This document shows positions 7,764 through 17,991 of a stretch of DNA of 64,000 nucleotides, piece after piece; the stretch's first letter is position 1, and each line of letters begins with the position of its first letter. A program made the position numbers and the translations under genes. The DNA is from W0P28-013 sp964570565 (lineage in GTDB: Bacteria; Bacteroidota; Bacteroidia; Bacteroidales; Paludibacteraceae), in NCBI GenBank assembly GCA_964570565.1, contig CAZMYT010000001.1:124001-188000 (forward strand), written 5' to 3'. Below the pieces are notes generated by a model. The model saw only the letters and a list, made by a program, of their open reading frames with translations. It ran no database searches and had not been told where the DNA came from.

Positions 7764-10700
7764 ATGAAACAGTTTAGGCTTTTAGGGGTTGGTCTTGCCT
7801 CTTTATTTTGGTTAGTGTCTATCTCGGCCAGTGCATTTACATTTGCAGATGGTGATATCGTCACCATTAAATCTGGAACTTATTATCTATCATGTGATGC
7901 TACAACCTCTAATTCATATGTAACCAATAGTGTTACAGCGTTATCAGAGGCTTGTTTGTGGCGTGTGTCAAAAACGTCTTCAACCAATTTTGAACTTTAT
8001 AATGTTAAAACAGGTTGGGCATTGGCGTGGTTTTCTGCCGGACGATTGGGCATTTACTCACCTGCTGATACGTGGACAGTGTATAACACGAATTATTTGA
8101 GAAGTGTTTCATCTACCGTTTATTATGTGCGTTGTCAAACTGGTAGTTGGACTGCGAGTACAAAGTCAAATCAAGCAACCGTTTTAACTGTAAATTATTT
8201 TGATAGTTCAACTGTTACAAGTGTTACGGATCGTTCATTTTCGTTGTCACCAACGAGTAAAGAGTGTGATAAATGGTATTGTGGACAAGATTTCACGCCT
8301 ACTTCTACCATTACCACTTCTGCAGTAACTACTTATACCGATAAAAGCAACGCTGCTAGTAAGGTAACAGGCACTCCTAATGTGGTAACATCGGATATTA
8401 CTACGCCTGTTAGCTATGTGCTGTCGGGAGATGCAAGTTTTGTATTGAATGCCCATTCATACGATAGAGCTGCTACGGTTACAGCTCCAGAAAATACGTC
8501 GTATTACTATCGTAATGGCGTGTTGACAGGAACCATTACTTTTCCTGATGGTACTGTTCATACCGCTCAAGCTACAATTCGACAAGCGGCAAGTACGTTT
8601 CAATATACGCGTAAGCGTGCTGAAATGACCTTTACGCCAACGTCATACGAGTTTCCTCAAACGGCTAATTCGTACGCCTATTTTACGTTGAATGCAAAAG
8701 TATATGTAACTACTTATACTGCCTATTTGAATGGGACAGATACGGTTGTTTTATCGCAATCGGAGTCGGTTGATACGTATCCAACTATTAATAATTTAAC
8801 CTATACATTGTCTGGAAATTCTGCCTTTGCAAAATCAGGTGAGGGTAGAAGTGGATTGAATATTTATACCACAGCTAATAATACAAGTGCGATGTTGCTG
8901 AAAGCGACTTTGACTGCAACGGGTGTGATTGATGGTGTGACTTATACTGCCACTGCACAATGCGTACAAATAGCGGGACTTATTCATCAAAAAGGAGCTT
9001 CTAATCGTTCGTTGCAAACCAATGGTATGCAGGCTGTGCACACCCTAGAAGAGGTGGTGTATGTGAAAGCTGGAACATCACGTGTGTTAGAATTGCCAGT
9101 GCCTACAGGTGGTGGCTATCAAGGTCAGTATTATCGTTGGTATAATTACGATACCGATTTGGATGCTGGTAGTGCTTTGACTCACACCACGACTTATAAT
9201 TATTTGCAATCGCAATTGGGTGGTTATGGTGATTTTATGATTCATGGTGGAAATCCTGGTACCACTTCGTATACAATGCCTTACACGCCAGTCAATACAC
9301 GTATTGCCGTAGATGTTGCTCGTAATAGTGATTATGTAGCAGGAACTACGTTTACCGAGCCAACGCTTTCGTATCGTGTAATTTATGATATTCGCGATGC
9401 CAAAGAGATTGCTAAAAAGTTGGCTTATTGCGAGGATGATCACTTCTTGGAGGAATATACCATTGTGGCACCTACGGGAGCAACTATTTCTATCGGCCCA
9501 AAATATAAATATACGGGTACGGGTAATAACTACTTTGTAAACGAAAATAATCCTAATCCAATATCATCGCCACAATGGAAAATGGGTTCTACCAATATTA
9601 ATAATCCAACGGTTATTGATAATCGGTTGATTCAACCTGCAGTGGTGAATACACCTCAAACTGTAGTTTATACATTGTCTGCTAATTCGCTTAATATTGC
9701 GCGCTTTACCGTTATCTATAAAGATGTTGCCAAGGTTGGACCAGTAAAGGAAAACTTGGGAACAGCCATTATTACCGATGCCGATTTGGATAAACGCTAT
9801 ACGTTGGTGGAGAAACGTACGTTCGATTACACCGACGGTGGAACTGGTAATTATTATCCAAATCCGTTACCTTGGAACGAGGTTACTTATGGTTTCGACT
9901 ACCGTAGTGCTATTCGTTATGGTGCTGCTACTACCGATTGGGCGGAATACAACTTAATGCGTACTACAACAGGTTCTGATATGACCGGTTGGCTTTATAC
10001 GGGCATTGATAACCGTGGAGGTAAGGATAATGGTTACTTCTTTTATGTGGACGCTAGTGAGAAACCTGGTAAAGTGGCTGACTTGAAAATCAATGGAAAT
10101 TTGTGTCCAGGTACCACTATTTATTTCTCTGCTTGGGTAGCCGATTTGGCTACTTCGGGCAATCGCGCCAATCTTAACTTTGTGGTTTCTGGTATTCGTA
10201 ATGGTCAGGAAGAAGACATTTCTATGTTTACTACTGGTGTTATGAAAGTGGCAGGTGCTTGGACGCAAGTATTCTTCGATTTACAACTGAATGAGGAACA
10301 ATACGATGAATATCGTTTACGCATTGTGAATAATGGTGCATCATCGTCTGGTAACGACTTTGCTATAGATGATATACGTATTTACGTGAGCAAACCGCTT
10401 ACCACCTCTTTCCAAGCAATTATGGCTTGTGGTGCCAAAGAAGACGAAATAGTATCGGTTTTACGTGCGGATTATGATAATCCATTGTATGCGTGGAGTG
10501 TAGACAATGCTGAGGCCACTTTTTATTATCAATGGCAAGATGCAAATGGCAAAGTTTTGAATTTGAATTATTTAAATGAAACAACTAATTCCTACGGTCA
10601 AATTACTTTAAGTCACGGTTTGACTATTGCTCAATTGGCTACTAAATATGGCGCAAGTTATGTTTACGAAAGTTTACAAGCGTATTTAGGAACCGCAGCT

Positions 10701-13559
10701 AATGAAGATAAAGTGGTGGATTTCTTCTTTGTGAATGAGTCTGCTGTTAATCCAGAAACAGGTGTATCTGAATTGCGACCTATTCTTTATATTATCAATA
10801 GAAGTGCTGCGTTCCAGTTGGGTTATGAATATAAATCTGTATTGGTAGATGGCGCTCCTGTTTTTGATACGGACTGTGGTAATGTCAGTTCATTTGTGGT
10901 TCAGCCACGTTCGCAATTGACTTTGAATAATGATGTACAACGTGGACGCGTAGTGAGTTCGTTGTGTTCTGGTGAAACCTATGAAGTTTCCATTCGTGTG
11001 TTTGATTCCAACAGTGAAACGATGAGTGTGGTTCAGGGTTATTGTTATTCTGATTACTATTATGGTGATCCATTGGTATTAGATAATTTAACGCAAGCTA
11101 TTTGGGCTTTCCGTTTAGTGTATCCAACTGCTACAACATTTAATCAGCCAGTGACTGGCGTTTATACGCAAGCCTACAAAGATTTATTAACGGCAGAAAG
11201 TGCTAAATTCGATTTATATAAACGCAAAGTATCCGTGGGTATTCCATCGGATGGTAAACCTGCCATTTTTGTAGTGTGGCCAATTTCAGGTACTGGTGTT
11301 CTTTTGGAAGGTAGTGGAAGTTTGGTGGTGTGTAACGAACCAGTACGTGTAACCTTAATGGCTACCGCTTCGTTAACGTTTGGTCCTGCCGAACTGCCCG
11401 AAGCGTTAGTTGGTGCTCCATCTATCGTTCGTTTATCGGTATATGATGCCAATAATAGCTTTAATGTTCCAATCCGTACAAAAGATGGTGCCGTTGTTAT
11501 TTCGGAAGTGAAATTGTATGCATCAACTGACCCAGCCTATAATTCAAGTGTGGTATTTAATTTGGTTCCATCTAATACGCAGCCAAATGTTGGTGAGTCT
11601 ATAGCTCTGACTCCCAAAGCGGGTAACACTGCAGGATTTTCGTTGAAAGGTGGATACAAATATGAATTTTATGCACCATTACAAGGACTTTCTGGTAATG
11701 AATGTGCTGTAAAAGCAGCTTATTTTAAAGTCAATGTAGTGCCTGATGTGGTAGTTTGGAAGCCACTCACCGATAATCGTGCTTGGAATAATGATGCAAA
11801 CTGGGCTACGATTGATGGTGTTGGACAAGGTTTTGTTCCATTGTCGTATACCAATGTCATTATTGAAAATGCGTCAAGTTCGCCAGCATTACCAACTTCG
11901 CCAGATGCCCATACAACCGAAATAGGTTCTCAAGCGTATATTACTTACGATTTGAATTATGAAAAATGGAATTGTGAAAACGTTTATTTCCGTCCTGGTG
12001 GCATGTTGCTCAACCAACATAAATTGAATTACACGAAGGCATGGGTTGATATGAAAATGGGCACCAACCATTGGGAATTGATGGCCGCTCCTATGAAAGG
12101 GGTTGTTTCGGGCGATATGTATGTGCCTAAAACTGGCGATACAACTCAACCATTCCAAGATTTACAACCTGTTGATAATCGTGTGGTGTATTACCCATTT
12201 TGGCATTCGGTATATAATAAAGAAACGTACGATGTTACCACTAATACAGTCGTAACCGTCACTTCTACGACATGGACAGATCCTGTGAATTATTTGGGTA
12301 ATCCTTATTTACCAGGAACAGGTTTTGCTTTGTGGGGTGAATATGCACCAAATACGAGCTTAATGGATTCCGTGGTGGTGCGTTTTCCTAAAACCGAAAC
12401 GTCGTACCGTTATTATAGTAGCACTAAAGATCAACCATTGAGTGGCGATCGTTATTTGGTAAATGTTACGCGTCCAGCAGATTATGGCAAGCTTGGTTTT
12501 GAACCAACTGAAGCAGATGGCGAAACTATGAAAGTAACCATTACCAATGCGACTTCAGGTCGTATATTCTTGGTCGGCAATCCATTGATGGCTAATTTGG
12601 ATTTGGCATTATTCTTTGCAGCTAATCCTAATTTATCAGGAACTTTCTGGTTGTACGATTCAGAAAATCAAACCATACCAATGACGCCATTGAATGGTTT
12701 GACAACGTCGTCGACTGTACTTGATTATATTCCTCCGATGCGTTCGTTCTTGGTTCAAACAACCGATGAAGTACAATCGTTGACACTGAATTTTAGAGCC
12801 AATATGGCTAATATTATTGATTTGAATAAATCAGCCTCTGCGCAACAAAGTCCAGCACGTATGAAACGTAAAGCCGCTTCTGATAATCCATTAACTGTTG
12901 GTGGTGTGTTACATATTGAGGCGGTTCGTAATGGTGTCAAGAGTCGTGCTATCATTGCTCAAAATAATGCCGCTTCCAGAGCTTATGTAATGGGTGAAGA
13001 TGCCGAGTTGTTGATGCTAGATGTTACCATGACGCCAGCTGCTATTTATAGCGTGGCCGATAATATGGCGTTGAGTATTAATGCAGTGTCTGATATCGAT
13101 ATGATTCCGTTGGCGTTCCGTGTGGCTGACAAATCGAAAGCACAACGTGTTACGCTTCAATTTAATGGTGTAAACAACTTTAAGGAAACGCTTTATTTGT
13201 ATGATGCTTATACCGGTAATTCGACTCAAATAAAAGAAGGCGAATTATTCGATTTAGAAGCACCGTTGGCAGATGAATTACGTTATTACTTACGTGTTAT
13301 GTATGTGCCTACTGATGTGACAACTCCTAATGCTGCCACAGATGATGTGACAGTATATACTAAACAAGCAGGTTCAGTATTAGTATATACGTCCGCCACA
13401 ATTGAGAAATTGACGGTATTTAATATGGCCGGACAAATGGTAGAACAAGAACAAAATTTGTGGACAAATATCAAAGAAGTAAGTCTCCCTACGGGTGTTT
13501 ACTTATTCGAAGTCGTTACCGATAGAGGTGTAGCGAACAAAAAAGTATTGGTAAGATAA
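7764..13559 (+). CDS. Giant secreted protein with T9SS sorting domain
   Basis: About 1931 residues. I chose the ATG at 7764 because it begins a clean signal peptide (MKQFRLLGVGLASLFWLVSI, cleavage near SASA-FTF); GTG 7740 and ATG 7743 in the same frame would add 7-8 polar residues. After export the protein is probably moved to the cell surface by the type IX system: the last ~70 residues (LTVFNMAGQMVEQEQ... LPTGVYLFEVVTDRG...KKVLVR) are a type A sorting domain. The N-terminal ~150 residues (GTYYLSCDATT, LWRVSKTSSTNFELYN) resemble a beta-trefoil-like ligand module. Around residues 725-895 a beta-sandwich module ends in NDFAIDDIRIYV, as in MAM/anchor-type modules. Later comes WNNDANWATIDG, common in surface proteins of this phylum. 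No catalytic motif is recognised; an adhesin or matrix role is inferred only. Confidence 0.85.
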   Translation: MKQFRLLGVGLASLFWLVSISASAFTFADGDIVTIKSGTYYLSCDATTSNSYVTNSVTALSEACLWRVSKTSSTNFELYNVKTGWALAWFSAGRLGIYSPADTWTVYNTNYLRSVSSTVYYVRCQTGSWTASTKSNQATVLTVNYFDSSTVTSVTDRSFSLSPTSKECDKWYCGQDFTPTSTITTSAVTTYTDKSNAASKVTGTPNVVTSDITTPVSYVLSGDASFVLNAHSYDRAATVTAPENTSYYYRNGVLTGTITFPDGTVHTAQATIRQAASTFQYTRKRAEMTFTPTSYEFPQTANSYAYFTLNAKVYVTTYTAYLNGTDTVVLSQSESVDTYPTINNLTYTLSGNSAFAKSGEGRSGLNIYTTANNTSAMLLKATLTATGVIDGVTYTATAQCVQIAGLIHQKGASNRSLQTNGMQAVHTLEEVVYVKAGTSRVLELPVPTGGGYQGQYYRWYNYDTDLDAGSALTHTTTYNYLQSQLGGYGDFMIHGGNPGTTSYTMPYTPVNTRIAVDVARNSDYVAGTTFTEPTLSYRVIYDIRDAKEIAKKLAYCEDDHFLEEYTIVAPTGATISIGPKYKYTGTGNNYFVNENNPNPISSPQWKMGSTNINNPTVIDNRLIQPAVVNTPQTVVYTLSANSLNIARFTVIYKDVAKVGPVKENLGTAIITDADLDKRYTLVEKRTFDYTDGGTGNYYPNPLPWNEVTYGFDYRSAIRYGAATTDWAEYNLMRTTTGSDMTGWLYTGIDNRGGKDNGYFFYVDASEKPGKVADLKINGNLCPGTTIYFSAWVADLATSGNRANLNFVVSGIRNGQEEDISMFTTGVMKVAGAWTQVFFDLQLNEEQYDEYRLRIVNNGASSSGNDFAIDDIRIYVSKPLTTSFQAIMACGAKEDEIVSVLRADYDNPLYAWSVDNAEATFYYQWQDANGKVLNLNYLNETTNSYGQITLSHGLTIAQLATKYGASYVYESLQAYLGTAANEDKVVDFFFVNESAVNPETGVSELRPILYIINRSAAFQLGYEYKSVLVDGAPVFDTDCGNVSSFVVQPRSQLTLNNDVQRGRVVSSLCSGETYEVSIRVFDSNSETMSVVQGYCYSDYYYGDPLVLDNLTQAIWAFRLVYPTATTFNQPVTGVYTQAYKDLLTAESAKFDLYKRKVSVGIPSDGKPAIFVVWPISGTGVLLEGSGSLVVCNEPVRVTLMATASLTFGPAELPEALVGAPSIVRLSVYDANNSFNVPIRTKDGAVVISEVKLYASTDPAYNSSVVFNLVPSNTQPNVGESIALTPKAGNTAGFSLKGGYKYEFYAPLQGLSGNECAVKAAYFKVNVVPDVVVWKPLTDNRAWNNDANWATIDGVGQGFVPLSYTNVIIENASSSPALPTSPDAHTTEIGSQAYITYDLNYEKWNCENVYFRPGGMLLNQHKLNYTKAWVDMKMGTNHWELMAAPMKGVVSGDMYVPKTGDTTQPFQDLQPVDNRVVYYPFWHSVYNKETYDVTTNTVVTVTSTTWTDPVNYLGNPYLPGTGFALWGEYAPNTSLMDSVVVRFPKTETSYRYYSSTKDQPLSGDRYLVNVTRPADYGKLGFEPTEADGETMKVTITNATSGRIFLVGNPLMANLDLALFFAANPNLSGTFWLYDSENQTIPMTPLNGLTTSSTVLDYIPPMRSFLVQTTDEVQSLTLNFRANMANIIDLNKSASAQQSPARMKRKAASDNPLTVGGVLHIEAVRNGVKSRAIIAQNNAASRAYVMGEDAELLMLDVTMTPAAIYSVADNMALSINAVSDIDMIPLAFRVADKSKAQRVTLQFNGVNNFKETLYLYDAYTGNSTQIKEGELFDLEAPLADELRYYLRVMYVPTDVTTPNAATDDVTVYTKQAGSVLVYTSATIEKLTVFNMAGQMVEQEQNLWTNIKEVSLPTGVYLFEVVTDRGVANKKVLVR

Positions 13560-13623
13560 ACGTGTTTGGTCGCACGTCTGACCAAGATTCAGTAACATTA
13601 GGTTTTAGGAAAAAAAGATTAAA

Positions 13624-14133
13624 ATGATAAAAAGAATAATGGTGTACGTCCTTCTGAACGTATTAACCTTTATCCATATAGCCCTTCTGGGGCAGAACAT
13701 CACTATGGCAGAGCCTTTCTCAAACGAAGGGCCTGCTTACGTGGATTTAAGGATAAAGCAACCAGAAAAATCGTCGCCTATTTCAATAATAGGTGGATCT
13801 GTTTCAATAGAAAAAAATGGTTACAATCAGCGGACTGTTGAAACTATGCGCTCGCAGCAAGTTGTTTCATCAAGCATGGCTGATGGTACGCATATTCAGT
13901 TTAAAAAGTCGTCAGAATTATTGTCTGACTTAGGTTCGTATGGTAATGCATCTAGTGTTGATGCTCTAGCAGAACCAGAATCCTCGGTGATGATGCGTGG
14001 CCCAGGCGGCAATCCTGGTGGGGTAGTAGATGACCCTATTGGCAGCGAACATGTATTGTTGTTATTTGTCTTACTGTATGGTTTTTACATCTATCGTAAA
14101 CGTGAAAAACGCCTTAATGCTACGTCTGCTTAA
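13624..14133 (+). CDS. Small secreted or membrane protein with a C-terminal PIG...KR tail, downstream of giant gene 1
   Basis: 169 residues. The N-terminus (MIKRIMVYVLLNVLTFIHIA) is a signal peptide or anchor. The middle is low in recognisable structure and rich in Ser, Glu and Gly (MMRGPGGNPGGVVDD). The C-terminus is DDPIGSEHVLLLFVLLYGFY followed by a basic end IYRKREKR, i.e. a proline-glycine motif, a membrane helix and a basic stop. The protein coded just after the second giant gene (46064-46699) has the same kind of tail. It starts 64 bases after the giant gene, so the two are probably co-transcribed. Function unknown; possibly an anchoring or sorting partner of the giant protein. Confidence 0.75.
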   Translation: MIKRIMVYVLLNVLTFIHIALLGQNITMAEPFSNEGPAYVDLRIKQPEKSSPISIIGGSVSIEKNGYNQRTVETMRSQQVVSSSMADGTHIQFKKSSELLSDLGSYGNASSVDALAEPESSVMMRGPGGNPGGVVDDPIGSEHVLLLFVLLYGFYIYRKREKRLNATSA

Positions 14134-16031
14134 TTAGCCAACTCGCTTAGTTCGAGCCAGCGCATGGTCTTTTCATCTAGTAAATCTGAAACTTCAGAAA
14201 AACGCTTAGATTGATTCATAATTTCTTCTGTCGAGAGTGAGCCTGACGATAGCTGTGCCTCGAGCGTTTTCTGTTCCTGTTCCAAACTCTGAATTTCCGT
14301 TTCTAATGTTTCTAGTTCGCGCTTTTCGTTAAAGGTGAGCTTGCGTTGTTTGGCGTCTGTTGTCGTCGGCTTTTCTGCAGGAGTGGCACTTTTTTTAGAG
14401 CTGGCAGCTTTATTTTTTAATTCTGTTTCTTCCGCTTCTTTTAGCATGTTCCATTCACGATAATCGGTATAATTCCCTGGGAAATCTTTTATCTTGCAAT
14501 CACCTTGGAATACCAATAAATGGTCCACCACTTTGTCCATAAAAAAACGGTCGTGGCTCACCACAATTACACACCCTTTGAAGCTCACCAAGTAATCTTC
14601 TAACACATTGAGCGTGGCAATGTCCAAATCATTGGTAGGTTCATCTAAAATCAAGAAATTAGGATTTTTGATGAGTACTGTGCAGAGGTACAAACGACGT
14701 TTTTCGCCACCACTTAATTTGGCAATATAATCGTGCTGTTTTTCGGGCGGAAACAGAAAGTGCGTGAGGAATTGGGATGCACTCGACTTTTTCCCACCTC
14801 CTAAATCAATTTCTTCGGCAATATCGCGCACGGCATCAATCACTTTCATGCGGTCGTCAAATTGTAGTCCTGATTGGCTGTAATAGGCAAATTGAACCGT
14901 ATCGCCAATGTCGAATCGACCACTATCGGGCGCCACTTCGCCGAGTAACATTCTGAGAAATGTGGATTTTCCAGTGCCATTTTTTCCTACAATTCCCAAT
15001 TTTTCGTAACGCGAAAAATTGTAGTAGAAGTTGTCCAAGATTTTATAATCACCAAAGGCTTTGGATATGTATTGTGCTTCGAATATCTTGCTGCCCAAAT
15101 AGGCTGCTTTTACGCCGAGTGACACTTGTTTTTCGGCAATGCGTTGTTTGGCGCGTTGTTCTATCTCGTAAAACGCGTCGATGCGGCTTTGTGCCTTAGT
15201 GGCACGTGCTTGGGGTTGTCGGCGCATCCAGTCGAGTTCTTTGCGGTAGAGATTTTGTGTGCGCGTAGTTTCGGCATTGAAATTGTCAATCCGCGCCTCT
15301 CGTTTCTCTAAATAGTAGCTGTAATTGCCCCGATATTGAAACAGCGTTTCCTGATCTATTTCTAAAATGGTATTGCACACATGATCCAAAAAGTAACGAT
15401 CGTGGGTCACCATCAATAGTGTCATTTTGGAGTGGTTCAAAAAATCTTCGAGCCATTCCACCATTTCTAAATCCAAGTGGTTGGTTGGTTCATCAAGTAG
15501 TAATAAGTCAGGCTCTGTAATGAGTACATTGGCTAAAGCGAGCCGTTTTTGTTGTCCGCCACTCAATTGGTCAACGCGTTGTTCGAGGTTGTGAATATTG
15601 AGTTTGCCTAGAATTTGTTTGATGCGAATATCGTAATCCCACGCATTGAGTCGATCCATATCGGCCATGGCGGTTTGGAACTCATCGGCATATTGTGGAT
15701 TTTGGGTGTGTAGCTCCAGTAGTTTTTCGTAGCGAGCAATGGCTTTCACCACGTCCGTTTCCGATGAAAAACAGGCTTCTAATACGGTGATGCCAGGCGC
15801 AAATTCAGGCTCTTGTGGTAAAAAACCAGTCCGTAAATCGCGGCGAAAGGTCACCTGTCCACTATCGTAGTCTTCTTTGTTGGTGAGAATGTTTAGTAGC
15901 GTTGTTTTTCCTGTGCCGTTTTTGGCAATTAAAGCCACCCGTTGACCTTGTTCTATCCCAAAGGAAATATCGTGAAATAAGAGTCGGTCGCCGAACGATT
16001 TAGTGAGATTTTCGACTTGTAGAAATACCAT
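14130..16031 (-). CDS. ABC-F family ATPase (Uup-like)
   Basis: 633 residues from the ATG at 16031, which begins MVFLQVENLTKSFGDRLLF; a longer in-frame start at 16121 would overlap the upstream gene and adds 30 unlike residues, so it is rejected. Two ABC ATPase domains on one chain without membrane segments: Walker A AKNGTGKTT and GKNGTGKST, signatures LSGGQQKR and LSGGEKRR, Walker B LLLLDEPTNHLD and FLILDEPTNDLD. The C-terminal ~90 residues are a charged coiled coil (ELETLETEIQSLEQEQKTLE). ABC-F proteins act on ribosomes or at DNA structures rather than in transport; the coiled-coil end is most like Uup. The gene starts 16 bases after the transglutaminase gene. Its stop overlaps the end of the convergent small-protein gene by 4 bases. 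Confidence 0.9.
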   Translation of the reverse strand: MVFLQVENLTKSFGDRLLFHDISFGIEQGQRVALIAKNGTGKTTLLNILTNKEDYDSGQVTFRRDLRTGFLPQEPEFAPGITVLEACFSSETDVVKAIARYEKLLELHTQNPQYADEFQTAMADMDRLNAWDYDIRIKQILGKLNIHNLEQRVDQLSGGQQKRLALANVLITEPDLLLLDEPTNHLDLEMVEWLEDFLNHSKMTLLMVTHDRYFLDHVCNTILEIDQETLFQYRGNYSYYLEKREARIDNFNAETTRTQNLYRKELDWMRRQPQARATKAQSRIDAFYEIEQRAKQRIAEKQVSLGVKAAYLGSKIFEAQYISKAFGDYKILDNFYYNFSRYEKLGIVGKNGTGKSTFLRMLLGEVAPDSGRFDIGDTVQFAYYSQSGLQFDDRMKVIDAVRDIAEEIDLGGGKKSSASQFLTHFLFPPEKQHDYIAKLSGGEKRRLYLCTVLIKNPNFLILDEPTNDLDIATLNVLEDYLVSFKGCVIVVSHDRFFMDKVVDHLLVFQGDCKIKDFPGNYTDYREWNMLKEAEETELKNKAASSKKSATPAEKPTTTDAKQRKLTFNEKRELETLETEIQSLEQEQKTLEAQLSSGSLSTEEIMNQSKRFSEVSDLLDEKTMRWLELSELAN

Positions 16032-16047
16032 ATAGTCTTGTGTAATA

Positions 16048-17310
16048 TTAGTGAGTTGATTGTGGGCTTGGAGCGACTGTAAACGCATAATCCCACTGGT
16101 CAAAATAGAGGTTGCCTCCACGCCACTCTACTTCGCCGCGTTGAAAATCGACGGTTTCGCTGCGTAAGTGTATTTTTTCTGGACTTAACGGTCGTCCAAA
16201 ATCATTATTGATGGTCAAATGATAGGCATCTTGTCCTCCAAAGAAGAAAAGACGTTCGTCATCATTTTTGCCCCACGTTTGTAGCCCAAAGGAGCTATCC
16301 ACCGGAATCCAGCCAATGCCTTCGAAATAGATTTCCGCCCAATCGTGTAAATTTTTGCCGTTTGGATGCAGCATAAATCCACTTTGCCAACGCGCAGGAA
16401 TGCCGTTGTAACGACAAAGTGTGATAAAGAGCAGGCTCAATTGTCCGCAGTCGCCATGTTTGTTGGCAATCACGTAATCCGAAATGTGTTCGATAGTCGA
16501 ATATTCACGCGCACTCGCCCAAGGATAGTTGGCGCGTAACCACACAAAGAGTTTTTTGGCCTGTTCGTATGGATGCTTTTCGTCGCCAATAATGGTTTCT
16601 GATAACCCTTTAACTGCTTCTGAAAACAGAATATGCGGTGGGCGCTCTGCGCAAAATTGCTGGTAAGTGGTCGATTCTTTATCGTAAGGTTGTATGTTTT
16701 CTGATTTGACAGCTTGCCATTCAGGGTTGATTTGAAACGAGTAGCTGACCGAAAATTCGGTTGGATCGCCCCTTTTACAACGTTTCTCTTGATAAATGGT
16801 TTTGTGCGCACACGTATCGGGTGCTATGTCGTAATGCGGTTCGCTGGTGCTTAACAAGCGTATATTGGTTTGACGTTTTTCGTCGGTGCGTGGGTAGGGT
16901 AGCCAGCAGCGAATGAGTTCATTGGCGGGCACGGCGTCTGCTTTTACGGTAACAGAAAACGTCATGGTGAACGACTTTGCAGTTTCTTGGCATTTACCTG
17001 TTGTTTTGAACGCGTTTATGACTTCTGGAATGTGTATTTTGAGCGTTTGTTCACGTGGTGGAATAACGGCGCCATCTACGGCTTCTTTGCGAGCACGGGC
17101 AACGGCATCAATTCGAAATAGATTTTCGGCAGCTCGGTTGAAATAATAGGTTTCTCCGCCGAGTTGCATGTTTTCTAGTGCACCGCTTTCACGCCATTGT
17201 GCTATTTGGTGAGCTGACACATGGGGAAAATAAGTTTGAATATAGGACAAGAGGTCGGTTTCACGCTTGGTAAAATCGAGGCGAAGGCGACGTAGTAATT
17301 CTTGATCCAT
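16048..17310 (-). CDS. Transglutaminase-like domain protein
   Basis: 420 residues from the ATG at 17310 (MDQELLRRLRLDF). An upstream in-frame ATG at 17334 lies inside the promoter box and is rejected. The transglutaminase core is near residues 270-375: the catalytic Cys in HGDCGQLSLLFITLCRYNGI, His in NLHDWAEIYFEG and Asp in IPVDSSFG make a complete Cys-His-Asp triad. The N-terminal ~250 residues look like a beta-rich domain (FSVSYSFQINPEW). No signal peptide is seen, so it appears cytoplasmic. Bacterial members are usually peptidases; the substrate is unknown. It is followed by the ABC-F gene with a 16-base gap, giving a likely two-gene operon. Confidence 0.85.
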   Translation of the reverse strand: MDQELLRRLRLDFTKRETDLLSYIQTYFPHVSAHQIAQWRESGALENMQLGGETYYFNRAAENLFRIDAVARARKEAVDGAVIPPREQTLKIHIPEVINAFKTTGKCQETAKSFTMTFSVTVKADAVPANELIRCWLPYPRTDEKRQTNIRLLSTSEPHYDIAPDTCAHKTIYQEKRCKRGDPTEFSVSYSFQINPEWQAVKSENIQPYDKESTTYQQFCAERPPHILFSEAVKGLSETIIGDEKHPYEQAKKLFVWLRANYPWASAREYSTIEHISDYVIANKHGDCGQLSLLFITLCRYNGIPARWQSGFMLHPNGKNLHDWAEIYFEGIGWIPVDSSFGLQTWGKNDDERLFFFGGQDAYHLTINNDFGRPLSPEKIHLRSETVDFQRGEVEWRGGNLYFDQWDYAFTVAPSPQSTH

Positions 17311-17331
17311 AGTTCCATTGTTAAGTAACAA

Positions 17332-17339
17332 CAAAGATA
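17332..17339 (-). promoter_or_regulatory. Promoter -7 box for transglutaminase / ABC-F operon
   Basis: Minus-strand TATCTTTG, 22 bases before the ATG at 17310. It overlaps the alternative start at 17334 and so decides the start choice. Confidence 0.65.
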
Positions 17340-17369
17340 CGTATTTTTGATGATTCGCTCAAACAAAAA

Positions 17370-17395
17370 AAACAGAGCTAAAAAAGCTCTGTTTG
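17370..17395 (-). terminator. Terminator after the lipoprotein cluster
   Basis: Minus strand: AAACAGAGC, a TTTTTT loop with A, then GCTCTGTTT and a run of eight T. The same hairpin occurs after tRNA-Tyr (19731-19756), and a damaged copy lies at 19144-19161. Confidence 0.8.
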
Positions 17396-17431
17396 GCGTA
17401 GTAAATTTCAATGCTAAGCAAGGGGAAAAAT

Positions 17432-17887
17432 CTACTCTATACTGTCTGGTTCATATACTAAAGTCCAATCACATGCCTGCATATCTGCCAAAGTCACTTT
17501 CCATTCTTTCTTAAGAGGATATTTTTCCTTAAATTCTTCACAAGACATGGTGTCCATATCTATGCGATTAAAAATCCCCAAAGACCACCACTTAATAATA
17601 TCAGGATAAGTTTGCATGTGTTCTACCAATCCATCTATTCCTATTTTTTTACTTGAATATGGTTTTATCATATTACTATAAATAAAATCCCCATATTCAA
17701 GCCTTGTGGTTGGTTTTATACACCCTGTATCCTGTGAAACGGAAGAATATACAGAGCCAATAAATATTATTTCTTTATCAGAATGATTGACGATGGTGAT
17801 AGAACATTTATCCGTTTTTCTTTCGCAACTGGCACTGTGAATAAGCGTCAAAATAGACAACAATAAAATAAATGCGTATTTGTTCAT
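17432..17887 (-). CDS. Small lipoprotein, copy A of an identical pair
   Basis: 151 residues with a lipoprotein signal (MNKYAFILLLSILTLIHSAS then Cys21), so the mature protein is lipid-anchored in the envelope. The mature part starts with a beta-like INNSDKEI-type stretch (SITIVNHSDKEIIFIGSVYS) and ends in EWKVTLADMQACDWTLVYE. The protein is identical to that of 19198-19653; only three synonymous base changes were found in the coding region. The gene at 17992-18429 is a diverged relative with the same plan. No domain is recognised. No -7 box is seen directly upstream, so it probably depends on read-through from upstream members of the cluster. Confidence 0.75.
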   Translation of the reverse strand: MNKYAFILLLSILTLIHSASCERKTDKCSITIVNHSDKEIIFIGSVYSSVSQDTGCIKPTTRLEYGDFIYSNMIKPYSSKKIGIDGLVEHMQTYPDIIKWWSLGIFNRIDMDTMSCEEFKEKYPLKKEWKVTLADMQACDWTLVYEPDSIE

Positions 17888-17991
17888 ATTTTATTTAAGT
17901 ATATAAATTAATAAAAAATCGCTGGAATTAAACCAAGAAGTGGTATATATATAACAGGGTCTGTCCAGTGAAATTTACTTGATGTAGCTAC

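Noticed and set aside
7764..13559. Several minus-strand open frames of 60-118 codons inside giant gene 1 (e.g. 9087-9443)
   Set aside because: They lie fully opposite a long gene with signal peptide and sorting domain, have no signal, domain or promoter, and their composition is the mirror of the coding strand.
16031..16121. Longer start for the ABC-F gene
   Set aside because: The added 30 residues overlap the transglutaminase gene and do not match the family; the ATG at 16031 gives the normal N-terminus.
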